From Sideroxydans sp. (GTDB lineage: Bacteria > Pseudomonadota > Gammaproteobacteria > Burkholderiales > Gallionellaceae), in contig JAGXGC010000028.1 of assembly GCA_024636935.1 (NCBI GenBank), forward strand, positions 1 to 33,932: a stretch of 33,932 bases of DNA, read 5' to 3'. Positions 6,917 through 15,046 of this stretch are shown here, one piece after another; the first letter of the stretch is position 1; each line of letters begins with the position of its first letter. A model generated the notes under the pieces. That model searched no databases and was not told the origin of the DNA. It saw nothing but the letters and a program-made list of their open reading frames with translations. A program made the translations under genes and the position numbers.

Positions 6917-7974
6917 GGCTTCAGGTACATCGTACTGGAAAGATATTGCCCATGCAGATGACGTAGTAGCACCAACAACACGGCCGCCAGCGGCAACGCC
7001 AGCAACAAGCCAAAGAAGCCAAATAGCTGACCGAAGGCGAGCAAAGCGAAGATAACGGCCAGCGGATGCAATCCGATGCGTTCGCCCACCAGCCAAGGGG
7101 TAATGGCCATACCTTCCAGCAACTGTCCTGCGCCGAATACCGCCCACACCACCAGCAAGTCACCTGTCAGACCGAATTGCATCAATGCCGCCAGCGTCGC
7201 CAATAGCAAACCTAGCACCATACCCAGATAAGGCACGAATACCAGCATGCCGGCCACGATGCCGATGGGTAGCGCGAACTCCAACCCGACCAACCACAGC
7301 ACCACCACATAGAAAACACTCATCAGCAGCATCACTGCGATCTGCCCGCGCAGGAATTCGGCCAGCACTTTGTCCGTTTCTCCGGCGATCTCGAGTATCT
7401 GCCCATGCCATTGGCGCGGCAGCAATCCATCCACTCGCGCCAGCAGATCGTCCCAATCTCGCAAAAGATAGAACATCACCACCGGAATCAATAGCAGATT
7501 GGCGAACAAGGCCAACAAGGCGCTGCCGCTATCGCCCAGCCAAGGTAATAACACCCCTGATGCCAAGCCACCTGCCCGCTGCCAATGGTCGATCAGTAAT
7601 TGCTTGAGGGCAGCACTATCCCACTCCAGGTCTCCACCGAACCATTGCTGTAGAGTCGGTAGCAAGTGCACCCGCGCAGCATCCAGCCATTGCGGCAGGC
7701 GTTGCACAAATTGCGCCATCTCCTGCTGCAACAGCGGCAGCATGATCAACAGCAGCGCCAACCCCAGCAACGCAGCGCCAAGCATCACAATCAACACCCC
7801 TATGGTGCGCGGCAACTTCCAAGCACACAGACGATCCACCAGCGGATCGAACACGTAGGCAAGGATGGCCGCCGCCACAAACGGGGCGAGGATAGGGGCC
7901 AAAAGGTATAACAAGGCAAATACGGCGGCTGTCAAGGCAAGCCACTGCATGGCAACAGAGCGGGAGACGGTCAT
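6913..7974 (-). CDS. AI-2E/PerM-family membrane transporter
   Basis: An inner-membrane protein of 353 residues from the AI-2E transporter (PerM, formerly UPF0118) family. It begins with two close hydrophobic segments (residues about 9-45) ending in [11 protein letters not shown], has a long amphipathic cytoplasmic or periplasmic middle part with RLPQWLD, then [25 protein letters not shown] and [23 protein letters not shown], all typical of the family. The substrate is not predictable; family members have been linked to autoinducer-2 export and to sodium/proton exchange. It is divergent from purM and overlaps hda by four bases. Start at 7974 is taken because a start at Met9 has no ribosome binding site. 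Confidence 0.88.
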   Translation of the reverse strand: MTVSRSVAMQWLALTAAVFALLYLLAPILAPFVAAAILAYVFDPLVDRLCAWKLPRTIGVLIVMLGAALLGLALLLIMLPLLQQEMAQFVQRLPQWLDAARVHLLPTLQQWFGGDLEWDSAALKQLLIDHWQRAGGLASGVLLPWLGDSGSALLALFANLLLIPVVMFYLLRDWDDLLARVDGLLPRQWHGQILEIAGETDKVLAEFLRGQIAVMLLMSVFYVVVLWLVGLEFALPIGIVAGMLVFVPYLGMVLGLLLATLAALMQFGLTGDLLVVWAVFGAGQLLEGMAITPWLVGERIGLHPLAVIFALLAFGQLFGFFGLLLALPLAAVLLVLLRHLHGQYLSSTMYLKP

Positions 7975-7980
7975 TTCGGG

Positions 7981-7986
7981 TAAAAT
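7981..7986 (+). promoter_or_regulatory. Possible -10 box for purM
   Basis: TAAAAT followed by a GC-rich CCGCGGC stretch lies 50 bases before the purM start in the 62-base gap shared with the divergent PerM-type gene. No acceptable -35 is seen 16-18 bases upstream, so this may be an activator-dependent promoter or not a promoter at all. Confidence 0.3.
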
Positions 7987-8036
7987 CCGCGGCGAAAACG
8001 TGCTGCACTTTACCTGCCAGAAAGCGAGAACTCAAC

Positions 8037-9077
8037 TTGAGCCAGAATTCCTCCCTCTCCTACCGCGATGCCGGTGTCGATATCGATGCCGGCGACCAAT
8101 TGGTCGAGAACATCAAACCCTATGCCAAGCGCACCATGCGCCCGGAAGTGCTGTCCGGCATCGGCGGCTTCGGCGGACTGGTAGAGATCTCCAAAAAATT
8201 CAAAGAACCGGTGCTGGTGTCGGGCACTGACGGTGTGGGCACTAAACTCAAACTGGCCTTCGAACTGAACCGTCACGACACGGTCGGCATCGACTTGGTC
8301 GCGATGAGCGTGAACGACATTCTGGTGCAAGGTGCCGAGCCATTGTTCTTCCTCGACTACTTCGCCTGCGGCAAGCTGGATGTGCCGAGCGCGACCGACG
8401 TCATCAAAGGCGTTGCTTTCGGCTGTGAACAGTCCGGCTGCGCGCTGATCGGCGGCGAGACCGCCGAGATGCCCGGTATGTATCCGCAAGGCGAATACGA
8501 TCTGGCGGGCTTCGCTGTCGGCGTGGTGGAAAAATCAAAGATCATCACTGGCGAACACATCAAGGCCGGCGACGTCGTACTCGGTCTCGCCTCCAACGGC
8601 GCGCACTCCAACGGCTACTCGCTGGTGCGCAAGATCATCGAACGCAGCAAGCCGGATCTAAATGCCAAGTTCGACGGCGAACGCACATTAGCCGATTGCA
8701 TCATGGCCCCCACCCGTTTGTATGTGAAACCACTTCTGAGCCTGATGCAGAGCATCACCATCAAAGGCATGGCACACATCACCGGCGGCGGCATCACCGA
8801 GAATGTGCCTCGCGTGTTGCCGGCCAACGTCGTAGCCGACATCGACAGTAATACTTGGCAAATGCCGAAACTGTTCGAGTGGTTGCGCGAAGGCGGCAAC
8901 GTCGAAGCACAAGAGATGTTCCGCACCTTCAACTGCGGCATTGGCATGGTGGTGATCGTTGACTCAGCCGATGCAGATGCGGCAATCAAACAACTGCAAG
9001 AAGCCGGCGAGACTGTTGCGCGCATCGGCAACATCCGCGCACGCAGTGGCGACGAGCATCAGACGCAAGTCAAATAA
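8037..9077 (+). CDS. purM: Phosphoribosylformylglycinamidine cyclo-ligase (AIR synthetase)
   Basis: Fifth step of purine synthesis: ATP-driven closure of FGAM to 5-aminoimidazole ribonucleotide. The 346-residue protein matches PurM along its length: [89 protein letters not shown] and FNCGIGMV. The start is TTG at 8037: no in-frame ATG or GTG lies within the upstream gap, and the next codons line up with the known N-terminus. Only a weak ribosome binding site (GAGAA) is seen, so initiation may be inefficient. The stop codon directly abuts the purN ATG. Confidence 0.96.
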   Translation: MSQNSSLSYRDAGVDIDAGDQLVENIKPYAKRTMRPEVLSGIGGFGGLVEISKKFKEPVLVSGTDGVGTKLKLAFELNRHDTVGIDLVAMSVNDILVQGAEPLFFLDYFACGKLDVPSATDVIKGVAFGCEQSGCALIGGETAEMPGMYPQGEYDLAGFAVGVVEKSKIITGEHIKAGDVVLGLASNGAHSNGYSLVRKIIERSKPDLNAKFDGERTLADCIMAPTRLYVKPLLSLMQSITIKGMAHITGGGITENVPRVLPANVVADIDSNTWQMPKLFEWLREGGNVEAQEMFRTFNCGIGMVVIVDSADADAAIKQLQEAGETVARIGNIRARSGDEHQTQVK

Positions 9078-9725
9078 ATGCCCGCACAAAAGAACATCGT
9101 CATCCTCATCTCCGGCCGTGGCAGCAACATGGATGCCTTGCTGCGCGCCAAGCTACCCTGCCGCATCGCCGCCGTGATCAGCAACAAGGCGGATGCGCAG
9201 GGACTGGAGATCGCACGCACACATGGCATCGATACGGCCGTAGTTTCGCATCGCGACTATGCCGACCGTGACGCATTCGATGCGGCACTGGCACAAGAGA
9301 TCGATAAATATCAGCCTGACGTGATCGTCCTGGCCGGCTTCATGCGTATCCTCACCGACGGTTTCGTGAATCGCTACATGGGACGCATGATCAATATCCA
9401 TCCTTCGTTGTTGCCCGCCTACACCGGCGTCAACACGCATGCGCGCGCATTGCAGGACGGCGTGAAGATCCACGGTTGTTCGGCACACTTCGTCACACCC
9501 GCGCTTGATGGCGGCCCCATCATCATCCAGGCAGCCGTGCCGGTACTGCATGACGACACGCCGCAGACGCTTTCCGCGCGTGTGCTACACGAAGAGCATC
9601 GCATCTTCCCGCAGGCAGTACGCTGGTTGTGCCGTGAGCAAGCCAGACTAGGGGCTGACGGTCGAGTTTCCATCGACCGTATGGAACAGCTCGGTACCAC
9701 CCTGATCTCACCTGGACTGGATTGA
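9078..9725 (+). CDS. purN: Phosphoribosylglycinamide formyltransferase 1
   Basis: Third step of purine synthesis: transfers the formyl group of 10-formyltetrahydrofolate to GAR. The 215-residue protein shows the phosphate-binding loop SGRGSNM at 12-18, VLAGFMRIL, the catalytic Asn and His in NIHPSLLPAYTG, and the catalytic Asp in TPALDGGPIIIQA. It starts at the base after the purM stop (TAAATG), so it is likely translated by coupling. The C-terminus is slightly longer than in E. coli. One base separates it from the DUF3108-type gene that follows. Confidence 0.96.
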   Translation: MPAQKNIVILISGRGSNMDALLRAKLPCRIAAVISNKADAQGLEIARTHGIDTAVVSHRDYADRDAFDAALAQEIDKYQPDVIVLAGFMRILTDGFVNRYMGRMINIHPSLLPAYTGVNTHARALQDGVKIHGCSAHFVTPALDGGPIIIQAAVPVLHDDTPQTLSARVLHEEHRIFPQAVRWLCREQARLGADGRVSIDRMEQLGTTLISPGLD

Positions 9726-9726
9726 G

Positions 9727-10428
9727 ATGCGCGCCCTGCTCGCACTGCTGCTGATTTGCCTGTCCTTCGGCCCACGCGCCGAGACTATGCCGCTCCGCAT
9801 CGAGGCGAGTTACGACATCCTGAAGCAGGGCCTCAAACTGGCAGAGGTCAACGAAGTATTCGAACACAATGATGGTCACTATCGCATCGTCAGCGTGACC
9901 AAACCGGTCGGCCTGCTCGCCTTGTTCCAGCCAGAAACCATCGTGGTGACCAGCGAAGGCGCAGTCACCGAGCAGGGCTTGTTACCCCATCATTTCACGC
10001 ATCGTCGAACACGCAGTCCAGAGAAGAACAGCAGCGCGGATTTCAACTGGAGCCAAAGCGAACTGACTCTGAGTAATCAGGCTGGCATCAAGTTACTCAC
10101 ACTGCCCCCGCTCACCCAAGATCGTTTGAGCATGATGTATCAGTTCGTCATCCGGCCTCCCAATAACCGCTTAGAACTTCGCTTCGACATGACCAATGGT
10201 CACAAACTGGAGGAATACCGCTACCAGTTGAATCCCGCACAAACGGTGACCGTGCCATTCGGAAAGCTGCGCAGCTATCACCTCTACACCCCGCCACAAA
10301 AGACCCAGTGGAAATCTGAGTTATGGCTGGCGGTCGATCACGGTTATGTTCCCTGCAAGGTAGTGGTGACTGAAGACGACGGTGCTCAACTGGTACAAGT
10401 TCTACGAACACTGAACACGGTGCCGTGA
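9727..10428 (+). CDS. Secreted DUF3108-type protein
   Basis: 233 residues with a Sec signal peptide (MRALLALLLICLSFGPRAE, cut likely after residue 18), so a periplasmic protein. The rest looks like one DUF3108-type domain: YDILKQGLKLAEVNEVF, TKPVGLLALF, the central FDMTNGHKLEEYRYQ, and VPFGKLRSYHL. It is clearly a paralogue of the next gene (TNGxxxEEY/TNGRDWEKYEF and PFGKL/PLGKL blocks shared), but lacks the long spacer and membrane anchor. Function of the family is not known. It sits one base after purN and overlaps the next gene as GTGA, so it is part of the purMN transcript. Confidence 0.82.
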   Translation: MRALLALLLICLSFGPRAETMPLRIEASYDILKQGLKLAEVNEVFEHNDGHYRIVSVTKPVGLLALFQPETIVVTSEGAVTEQGLLPHHFTHRRTRSPEKNSSADFNWSQSELTLSNQAGIKLLTLPPLTQDRLSMMYQFVIRPPNNRLELRFDMTNGHKLEEYRYQLNPAQTVTVPFGKLRSYHLYTPPQKTQWKSELWLAVDHGYVPCKVVVTEDDGAQLVQVLRTLNTVP

Positions 10429-11540
10429 ACTTCGCTGCCTTGTCGCCCACTAGGCAGCGTCTCGCTATTGCCTTGGTTGCCTCCTTCGCGCTCCATACTC
10501 TGCTGATGTGGTTGCCACCCATCCAATTGCCTGAAGCGGAACCAGACCTGCCGCATTTGATTGCCAAACTAGTTCCGCTGCCACAGGCATCCACCGAGAC
10601 CAAGCGCCCCGCCACACCTCGCAAAAAACCTGCAGCGATACCGGTCGAACCATTGGCCGCAGCAGCCAGCACAGTAGCCGCCACTTCCAGCGTGGCCGCG
10701 ACATCCGAGCCCGTGGTGTTGCCAGCTAGTCAGGTCGCCGCAGCTACTCCCGCGCCCTCGGTGGCAGCCAGCGCTCCTCCTGCTCCAGCAAGTCAGGTCA
10801 ATGCAAGTGCACCTGAAATACCAATTTCCGCTGTGGCTTCTGCATCAGCAGTACCCGCCGTTGTTGCAGAGGCTGCTCCGCCTCTGCGTCCCATGCTTCC
10901 CCAACATGCCTACCTCAAGTTCCAAGTCCGCATCGGCAAGGACGGTATGGCAGTAGGCGAAGCTCGGCATGAATTAACAATCGCTGATGGCCTTTACAAA
11001 CTCACTGCCACCACACGCACGGTGGGCCTAGCGCGACTGGTGAAATCCTACAATCTAATTCAGAGCAGTAGCGGCAAGACCGACGGCAGCATATTGCATC
11101 CGCAGCAATACAGCGAAGACAAGAAGAACGATGGTGAGCAGCGCACAGACACCGTCAAGCTCGACTATACCGCGCAAGAACTTACCTTCTCATCGGGCAG
11201 CAAGATGCCGCTCAAAGAATTCACACAAGATATTCTGAGCATCCTTTACCAGTTCCCCCCTTTGCCTGAACCGGGCGACGTGCTGCCCATAGCAGTCACC
11301 AACGGTCGTGACTGGGAGAAGTACGAATTCGAGATCTCCACCAATGAAGAACTGATCACACCACTCGGAAAGTTGCACACGGTACACTTCCGAAAATTGC
11401 ATCCACCCGGCAAAGAAGGGTTGGAAATATGGTTCGCGCAGGAATACCGTTTGCTACCGGTCAAATTGCGTCACATAGAACGTGACGGCAGCGTCGCTGG
11501 CGAAGCCGTCATCACCGATATCCGTATAGCGGAGAAATAG
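10425..11540 (+). CDS. Membrane-anchored DUF3108 protein with TonB-like N-terminus
   Basis: 371 residues in three parts. Residues about 11-31 form one uncleaved transmembrane segment with a Ser20-x-x-x-His24 spacing (SFALH), as in the TonB anchor that contacts ExbB/ExbD. Residues about 35-160 are a low-complexity Pro/Ala/Val/Ser-rich spacer, first with basic residues (KRPATPRKKPAA). Residues about 160-371 are a DUF3108-type periplasmic domain (YLKFQVRIGKDGMAVGEA, TRTVGLARLVKSY, VTNGRDWEKYEFE, TPLGKLHTVHF). No TonB C-terminal domain is present. GTG start, overlapping the previous stop by four bases. It is a divergent paralogue of the preceding gene. Function unknown; the architecture suggests a protein spanning the periplasm. 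Confidence 0.8.
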   Translation: MNFAALSPTRQRLAIALVASFALHTLLMWLPPIQLPEAEPDLPHLIAKLVPLPQASTETKRPATPRKKPAAIPVEPLAAAASTVAATSSVAATSEPVVLPASQVAAATPAPSVAASAPPAPASQVNASAPEIPISAVASASAVPAVVAEAAPPLRPMLPQHAYLKFQVRIGKDGMAVGEARHELTIADGLYKLTATTRTVGLARLVKSYNLIQSSSGKTDGSILHPQQYSEDKKNDGEQRTDTVKLDYTAQELTFSSGSKMPLKEFTQDILSILYQFPPLPEPGDVLPIAVTNGRDWEKYEFEISTNEELITPLGKLHTVHFRKLHPPGKEGLEIWFAQEYRLLPVKLRHIERDGSVAGEAVITDIRIAEK

Positions 11541-11548
11541 GAAACATC

Positions 11549-12859
11549 ATGCTACTCACAGAATACCGTCTCGACCTCACCATCCAAGCCGTGCGCACCG
11601 CACTGAAGATGGAACACCCGGCAGATGCAGTGCTGCGTAACTTCTTCCAGACAGAGCGCATCGGTTCCAACGAGCGCAAGCTGGTGGCGGAAACGCTGTT
11701 TGGCGTATTGCGCCACCGTCTGTTGCTGGAATACGGCTGCACCATAGAAGAAAAGGGGATTGCCTCCGCCCGCCGCATGGCGCTGGGCTACTGGGTACGT
11801 TTTGGTGGATACAACCTGCGCGAGCTGAAGCCTTTGCTCAAGGTGAAAGAAGAAGAATGGCTGGTCAAAGTGAAAAGCATCGATGTTTCCACCTTGCCGC
11901 TTTCCATCCAGGCTGAACTGCCGGAATGGGTTGTGGAAAAACTGCGCGCGTATCGCAGCGATGCCGAGATCCTCGCGCTCGGCCAGTCCATGCAACAGTC
12001 TGCCCCGCTCGACCTGCGCGTCAATTCACAATTATCCAACCGCAACGAAGTGCTGCAATCGCTGCAAGCCGAAGGCTATGAAGCCACGGCAACGCCGCTT
12101 TCACCTTACGGCATCCGCCTCAAATACAAACCCGCGCTGAACAAACACGCGCTGTTCCTCTCCGGCAAGTTCGAAGTGCAGGATGAAGGTAGTCAGTTGC
12201 TCGGCTTGATGCTGGCACCGAAACGCAACGACATGGTGGTGGATTTCTGTGCCGGCGCGGGCGGCAAGACGCTGATGCTGGGCGCGCTGATGAATTCGCA
12301 AGGCCGTTTGTACGCGTGGGACGTCTCCGAGAAACGTTTGACTAATCTCAAGCCCCGTTTGAAACGTTCTGGTCTTTCAAACGTGCAGCCGCAACTCATC
12401 GCACACGAGAATGACCAGAAGGTGAAACGTCTCGCCGGCAAGATCGACCGCGTACTGGTGGATGCACCGTGCAGCGGACTGGGCACCCTACGCCGCAACC
12501 CCGACCTCAAGTTCCGCCAGTCGGTGCAAAGCGTGGAAGAGCTGAAAGAGAAACAACGCGCCATTCTGGATTCGGCAGCACGTCTGGTAAAGAAAGGTGG
12601 GCGTCTGGTCTACGCGACATGTAGCGTGTTGCGGGAAGAGAATCAGGACATCGTTAGTGCATTCCTGACTGCTCATCCCGAGTTTTCATTGCTGCCGGCC
12701 AGTGAAGTGTTGACGCAACATCATATCGACTTGCCCATGGGTGACTATCTGCAACTTACGCCGCAGCAGCACAACACAGACGGCTTCTTTGCCGCCGTGT
12801 TGGAGCGCAGCAAGCAAGCTAATGAAGTCGCTGTAGAAGAGACAGAAGAAGAAGCGTAA
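11549..12859 (+). CDS. RsmB/NOP-family RNA (cytosine-5) methyltransferase
   Basis: A SAM-dependent RNA m5C methyltransferase of 436 residues. The N-terminal region (about 20-100, ADAVLRNFFQTE, ETLFGVLRHR) looks like the NusB-like domain of RsmB. The catalytic domain has the SAM loop DFCAGAGGKT (232-241), DAPCSGLGTLRRNPD with Cys308, and the catalytic ATCS with Cys358, both cysteines expected of the family. A strongly acidic tail (EETEEEA) ends it. The canonical rsmB usually lies with fmt and def, so this may be a second family member with another target; the target is undecided. An AGGAAA precedes the ATG at 11549. Eight bases separate it from the DUF3108 gene, making it the last gene of the purM operon. 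Confidence 0.87.
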   Translation: MLLTEYRLDLTIQAVRTALKMEHPADAVLRNFFQTERIGSNERKLVAETLFGVLRHRLLLEYGCTIEEKGIASARRMALGYWVRFGGYNLRELKPLLKVKEEEWLVKVKSIDVSTLPLSIQAELPEWVVEKLRAYRSDAEILALGQSMQQSAPLDLRVNSQLSNRNEVLQSLQAEGYEATATPLSPYGIRLKYKPALNKHALFLSGKFEVQDEGSQLLGLMLAPKRNDMVVDFCAGAGGKTLMLGALMNSQGRLYAWDVSEKRLTNLKPRLKRSGLSNVQPQLIAHENDQKVKRLAGKIDRVLVDAPCSGLGTLRRNPDLKFRQSVQSVEELKEKQRAILDSAARLVKKGGRLVYATCSVLREENQDIVSAFLTAHPEFSLLPASEVLTQHHIDLPMGDYLQLTPQQHNTDGFFAAVLERSKQANEVAVEETEEEA

Positions 12860-12868
12860 CGATTCCGA

Positions 12869-12904
12869 GTTCCGCAACCACATCGCGGAACATCGGTTGA
12901 TGTT
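12869..12904. other. Inverted repeats between convergent genes
   Basis: Between the methyltransferase and the antiporter genes (49-base gap) lie GTTCCGC/GCGGAAC (12869-12875 with 12885-12891) and, sharing bases, AACATC/GATGTT (12889-12894 with 12899-12904). Neither is followed by a T-run on either strand. They may form a weak convergent terminator; support is structural only. Confidence 0.35.
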
Positions 12905-12909
12905 CATAT

Positions 12910-13986
12910 CTACATCAAGCCCATCGCCACTAGCGCGATGAAAGCGGAGAACAGCGCAAAGTGACTGATGCCTTCGATGGCGTTAGTCTCGCCATCATGT
13001 AGATTGTTCATCACCGTCAGGAAGGTCAGCAACAGCAAGCCACCCTGCACTGGCGTCAACGCCATCACGATACGCTCCCCTGTGAACAAGGCGATGGCCT
13101 CGATCACCGGCAGCGTCAGCAGCACGGTCGCCAGCGATGCGCCCAGTGCGATGTTGACCGTGGTCTGCATGCGATTGTTCTGCGCCGCACGCAAGGCAGT
13201 AAGTATCTCTGGACTAGCCGAGATCAGGGCCACTAGCACGGCCGGGATCGCCTTGGGCAGACTACTCCCTGCCAAGCCGGCGTCCAACAGCACTGACAAC
13301 ACTTCGGACAGCAAACCGACCAACACGATGGCGCCCAGCATGATGCCCACATGCAGCGAATTCGGACTATGCACCGTATCGTGTACCTCTTCCTCAGTCA
13401 GTGATGAGTATTCGAAGAAAGTGCGGTGCTCCACCGTCTGCAGGCGCAGGAAGGCAGCATACATCACAGCCATGATGACCACCGAGAACACCGAGTACAC
13501 CATCCACTTATCATCCGGCACGAAATCCGGAATGAACATGCCGATACCGATGGCGACCAGCAGCATGGCAACGAAGGAGTTGGCCGAGGAGATGTTGTAC
13601 TTAGTCTGCCCGTGCTTCAGACCGCCAACGATGGCGGCCAGACCGAGGATGCCGTTGATGTCGAACATCACGGCGGCGAACACAGTATCTCGCGCCAACG
13701 TCGGATTCGGCGCGCCTTGCAGCAGCACCACCAATATCACCACTTCCACCGACACCGCTGCCAGTGTGAGGATCAACGTGCCGTAGGGTTCACCAAAACG
13801 CACCGCCAGCACCTCGGCATGATGCGCGATGCGGAAAGCGACACCGATGATGGCCACGAGGACCACACCCAACAAGCCCCACAACATGCCGCCGCCCTGC
13901 TCGACTGCACCATGCTCCAATGCAAAGCCGAAGCCCAACACGAGCACGGCGATGATGATGGGAAGTTCGTTCTTCAGATATTTCAT
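12910..13986 (-). CDS. ChaA-type calcium (cation)/proton antiporter
   Basis: An inner-membrane cation/proton exchanger of the CaCA superfamily, 358 residues with about 10-11 hydrophobic segments. The two alpha-repeats with key acidic residues are visible: GEPYGTLILTLAAVSVEV (Glu81) and SASPEILTALRAAQN (Glu260), together with the asparagine-rich MNNLHDGETNAIEG near the end. A hydrophilic, acidic loop (about 185-208, SSLTEEEVHD) joins the halves. In E. coli ChaA exports Ca2+, Na+ and K+; the ion here is not decided. An AAGGTG lies six bases before the ATG. It is the last gene of the MFS-ssb-greB cluster and converges on the methyltransferase gene. Confidence 0.88.
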   Translation of the reverse strand: MKYLKNELPIIIAVLVLGFGFALEHGAVEQGGGMLWGLLGVVLVAIIGVAFRIAHHAEVLAVRFGEPYGTLILTLAAVSVEVVILVVLLQGAPNPTLARDTVFAAVMFDINGILGLAAIVGGLKHGQTKYNISSANSFVAMLLVAIGIGMFIPDFVPDDKWMVYSVFSVVIMAVMYAAFLRLQTVEHRTFFEYSSLTEEEVHDTVHSPNSLHVGIMLGAIVLVGLLSEVLSVLLDAGLAGSSLPKAIPAVLVALISASPEILTALRAAQNNRMQTTVNIALGASLATVLLTLPVIEAIALFTGERIVMALTPVQGGLLLLTFLTVMNNLHDGETNAIEGISHFALFSAFIALVAMGLM

Positions 13987-13995
13987 GCTTGCACC

Positions 13996-14559
13996 TTAAC
14001 TAAAATCAATCTCGCGGTATTCCACCTTCATCACCACCAACTCTTCCATGCCGTCTGGCAGCGGCAACATCACCACATCGTCCTCGCGAGCCTTCAGCAA
14101 CACGCGCGCCAACGGCGACACCCAGCTGACATGCCCTTTACCTGCGTTTGCCTCTTCGATACCGACGATGCTGTAAGTGCGTTCCACACCATCTTCGTGG
14201 CACACCGTCACCGTGGCACCAAAGAACACTTGCTCGCAGCCCTGCCGCTGAGCCGGGTCGACCACTTCCGAGTTTTCCATGCGTTTGGCTAGGAAGCGCA
14301 GTCGGCGATCGATCTCGCGTAAGCGCCGCTTGCCGTAGATGTAATCGCCGTTCTCGGAACGGTCCCCATTGCCTGCAGCCCATGAAACGGTATGCACGAC
14401 AGAGGGGCGCTCCACGTCCAGCAGATGCATGTATTCATCCTTGAGGCGGCGGTAGCCCGCCGGGGTCATGTAGTTCTTTGTTCCTGCGGGGAGCGCGGGC
14501 AGCGACACCGAATCATCATCATCGTCGGTGTCGTTCTCGCGGGTGAAAGCTTTACTCAC
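13996..14559 (-). CDS. greB: Transcription elongation factor GreB
   Basis: Binds the RNA polymerase secondary channel and rescues backtracked complexes by stimulating transcript cleavage. The 187-residue protein has the GreA/GreB coiled coil with WAAGNGDRSENGDYIYGKRRLREIDRR, whose DRSENGDY contains the acidic tip residues, and the C-terminal FKBP-like domain ending in SWVSPLARVLLKA. It is longer than E. coli GreB (158) because of about 30 extra N-terminal residues with an aspartate run (TDDDDDS), an extension also known in betaproteobacterial GreB. Start is GTG at 14559 (MSKAFTREN); no clear ribosome binding site is seen. It lies 18 bases after ssb and 9 before the antiporter gene. Confidence 0.94.
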   Translation of the reverse strand: MSKAFTRENDTDDDDDSVSLPALPAGTKNYMTPAGYRRLKDEYMHLLDVERPSVVHTVSWAAGNGDRSENGDYIYGKRRLREIDRRLRFLAKRMENSEVVDPAQRQGCEQVFFGATVTVCHEDGVERTYSIVGIEEANAGKGHVSWVSPLARVLLKAREDDVVMLPLPDGMEELVVMKVEYREIDFS

Positions 14560-14577
14560 GGGTACTGCGAAGGGGGA

Positions 14578-15045
14578 TTAGAACGGGATGTCGTCATCGA
14601 AGTTGTCGAAGTTTCCCTTCGCTGCAGGCGCTGCGGCCGGGCGTGCTGCCGGTGCGCTGCGCGACGGGGCAGAAGAACCACCATCGTCCATCACTTCGAA
14701 GCTGCCGCCGCCACCAGCCTTGCCGCCCAACATCTTCATCTCGTTCACTACGATCTCGGTGGTGTAGCGATCCTTGCCTTCCTTGTCCTGCCATTTGCGG
14801 GTCTGGATGCGTCCTTCCACGTAGATCTGCGAACCCTTTTTCAGATATTCGCCAGCGATCTCAGCCAGACGACGGTAGAACACTAGGTTGTGCCACTCGG
14901 TGCGTTCCTGCTTCTCGCCACTCTTGTCCTTATAGTTCTCGGAAGTCGCCAGCGTGACATTGGTCACCGCTTCGCCGCTGGTCATATAGCGGGTCTCCGG
15001 ATCTTTGCCCAGTCGGCCCACCAGGATTGCTTTGTTCACTGACAT
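14578..15045 (-). CDS. ssb: Single-stranded DNA-binding protein
   Basis: Binds and protects ssDNA in replication, repair and recombination, as a tetramer. The 155-residue protein has the OB fold (residues 1-110: [41 protein letters not shown]), a Gly/Ala/Pro-rich linker, and the acidic C-terminal tip DDDIPF that recruits partner proteins. A GGGAG lies close upstream of the ATG. It starts one base after the stop of the MFS transporter gene. In many proteobacteria ssb is next to uvrA; here uvrA is divergent on the other side of the MFS gene, so that arrangement is preserved with an insertion. Confidence 0.96.
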   Translation of the reverse strand: MSVNKAILVGRLGKDPETRYMTSGEAVTNVTLATSENYKDKSGEKQERTEWHNLVFYRRLAEIAGEYLKKGSQIYVEGRIQTRKWQDKEGKDRYTTEIVVNEMKMLGGKAGGGGSFEVMDDGGSSAPSRSAPAARPAAAPAAKGNFDNFDDDIPF

Positions 15046-15046
15046 C

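Noticed and set aside
13426..14292. 288-codon plus-strand frame across the antiporter and greB genes
   Set aside because: Histidine-rich product antisense to two recognised genes; a shadow.
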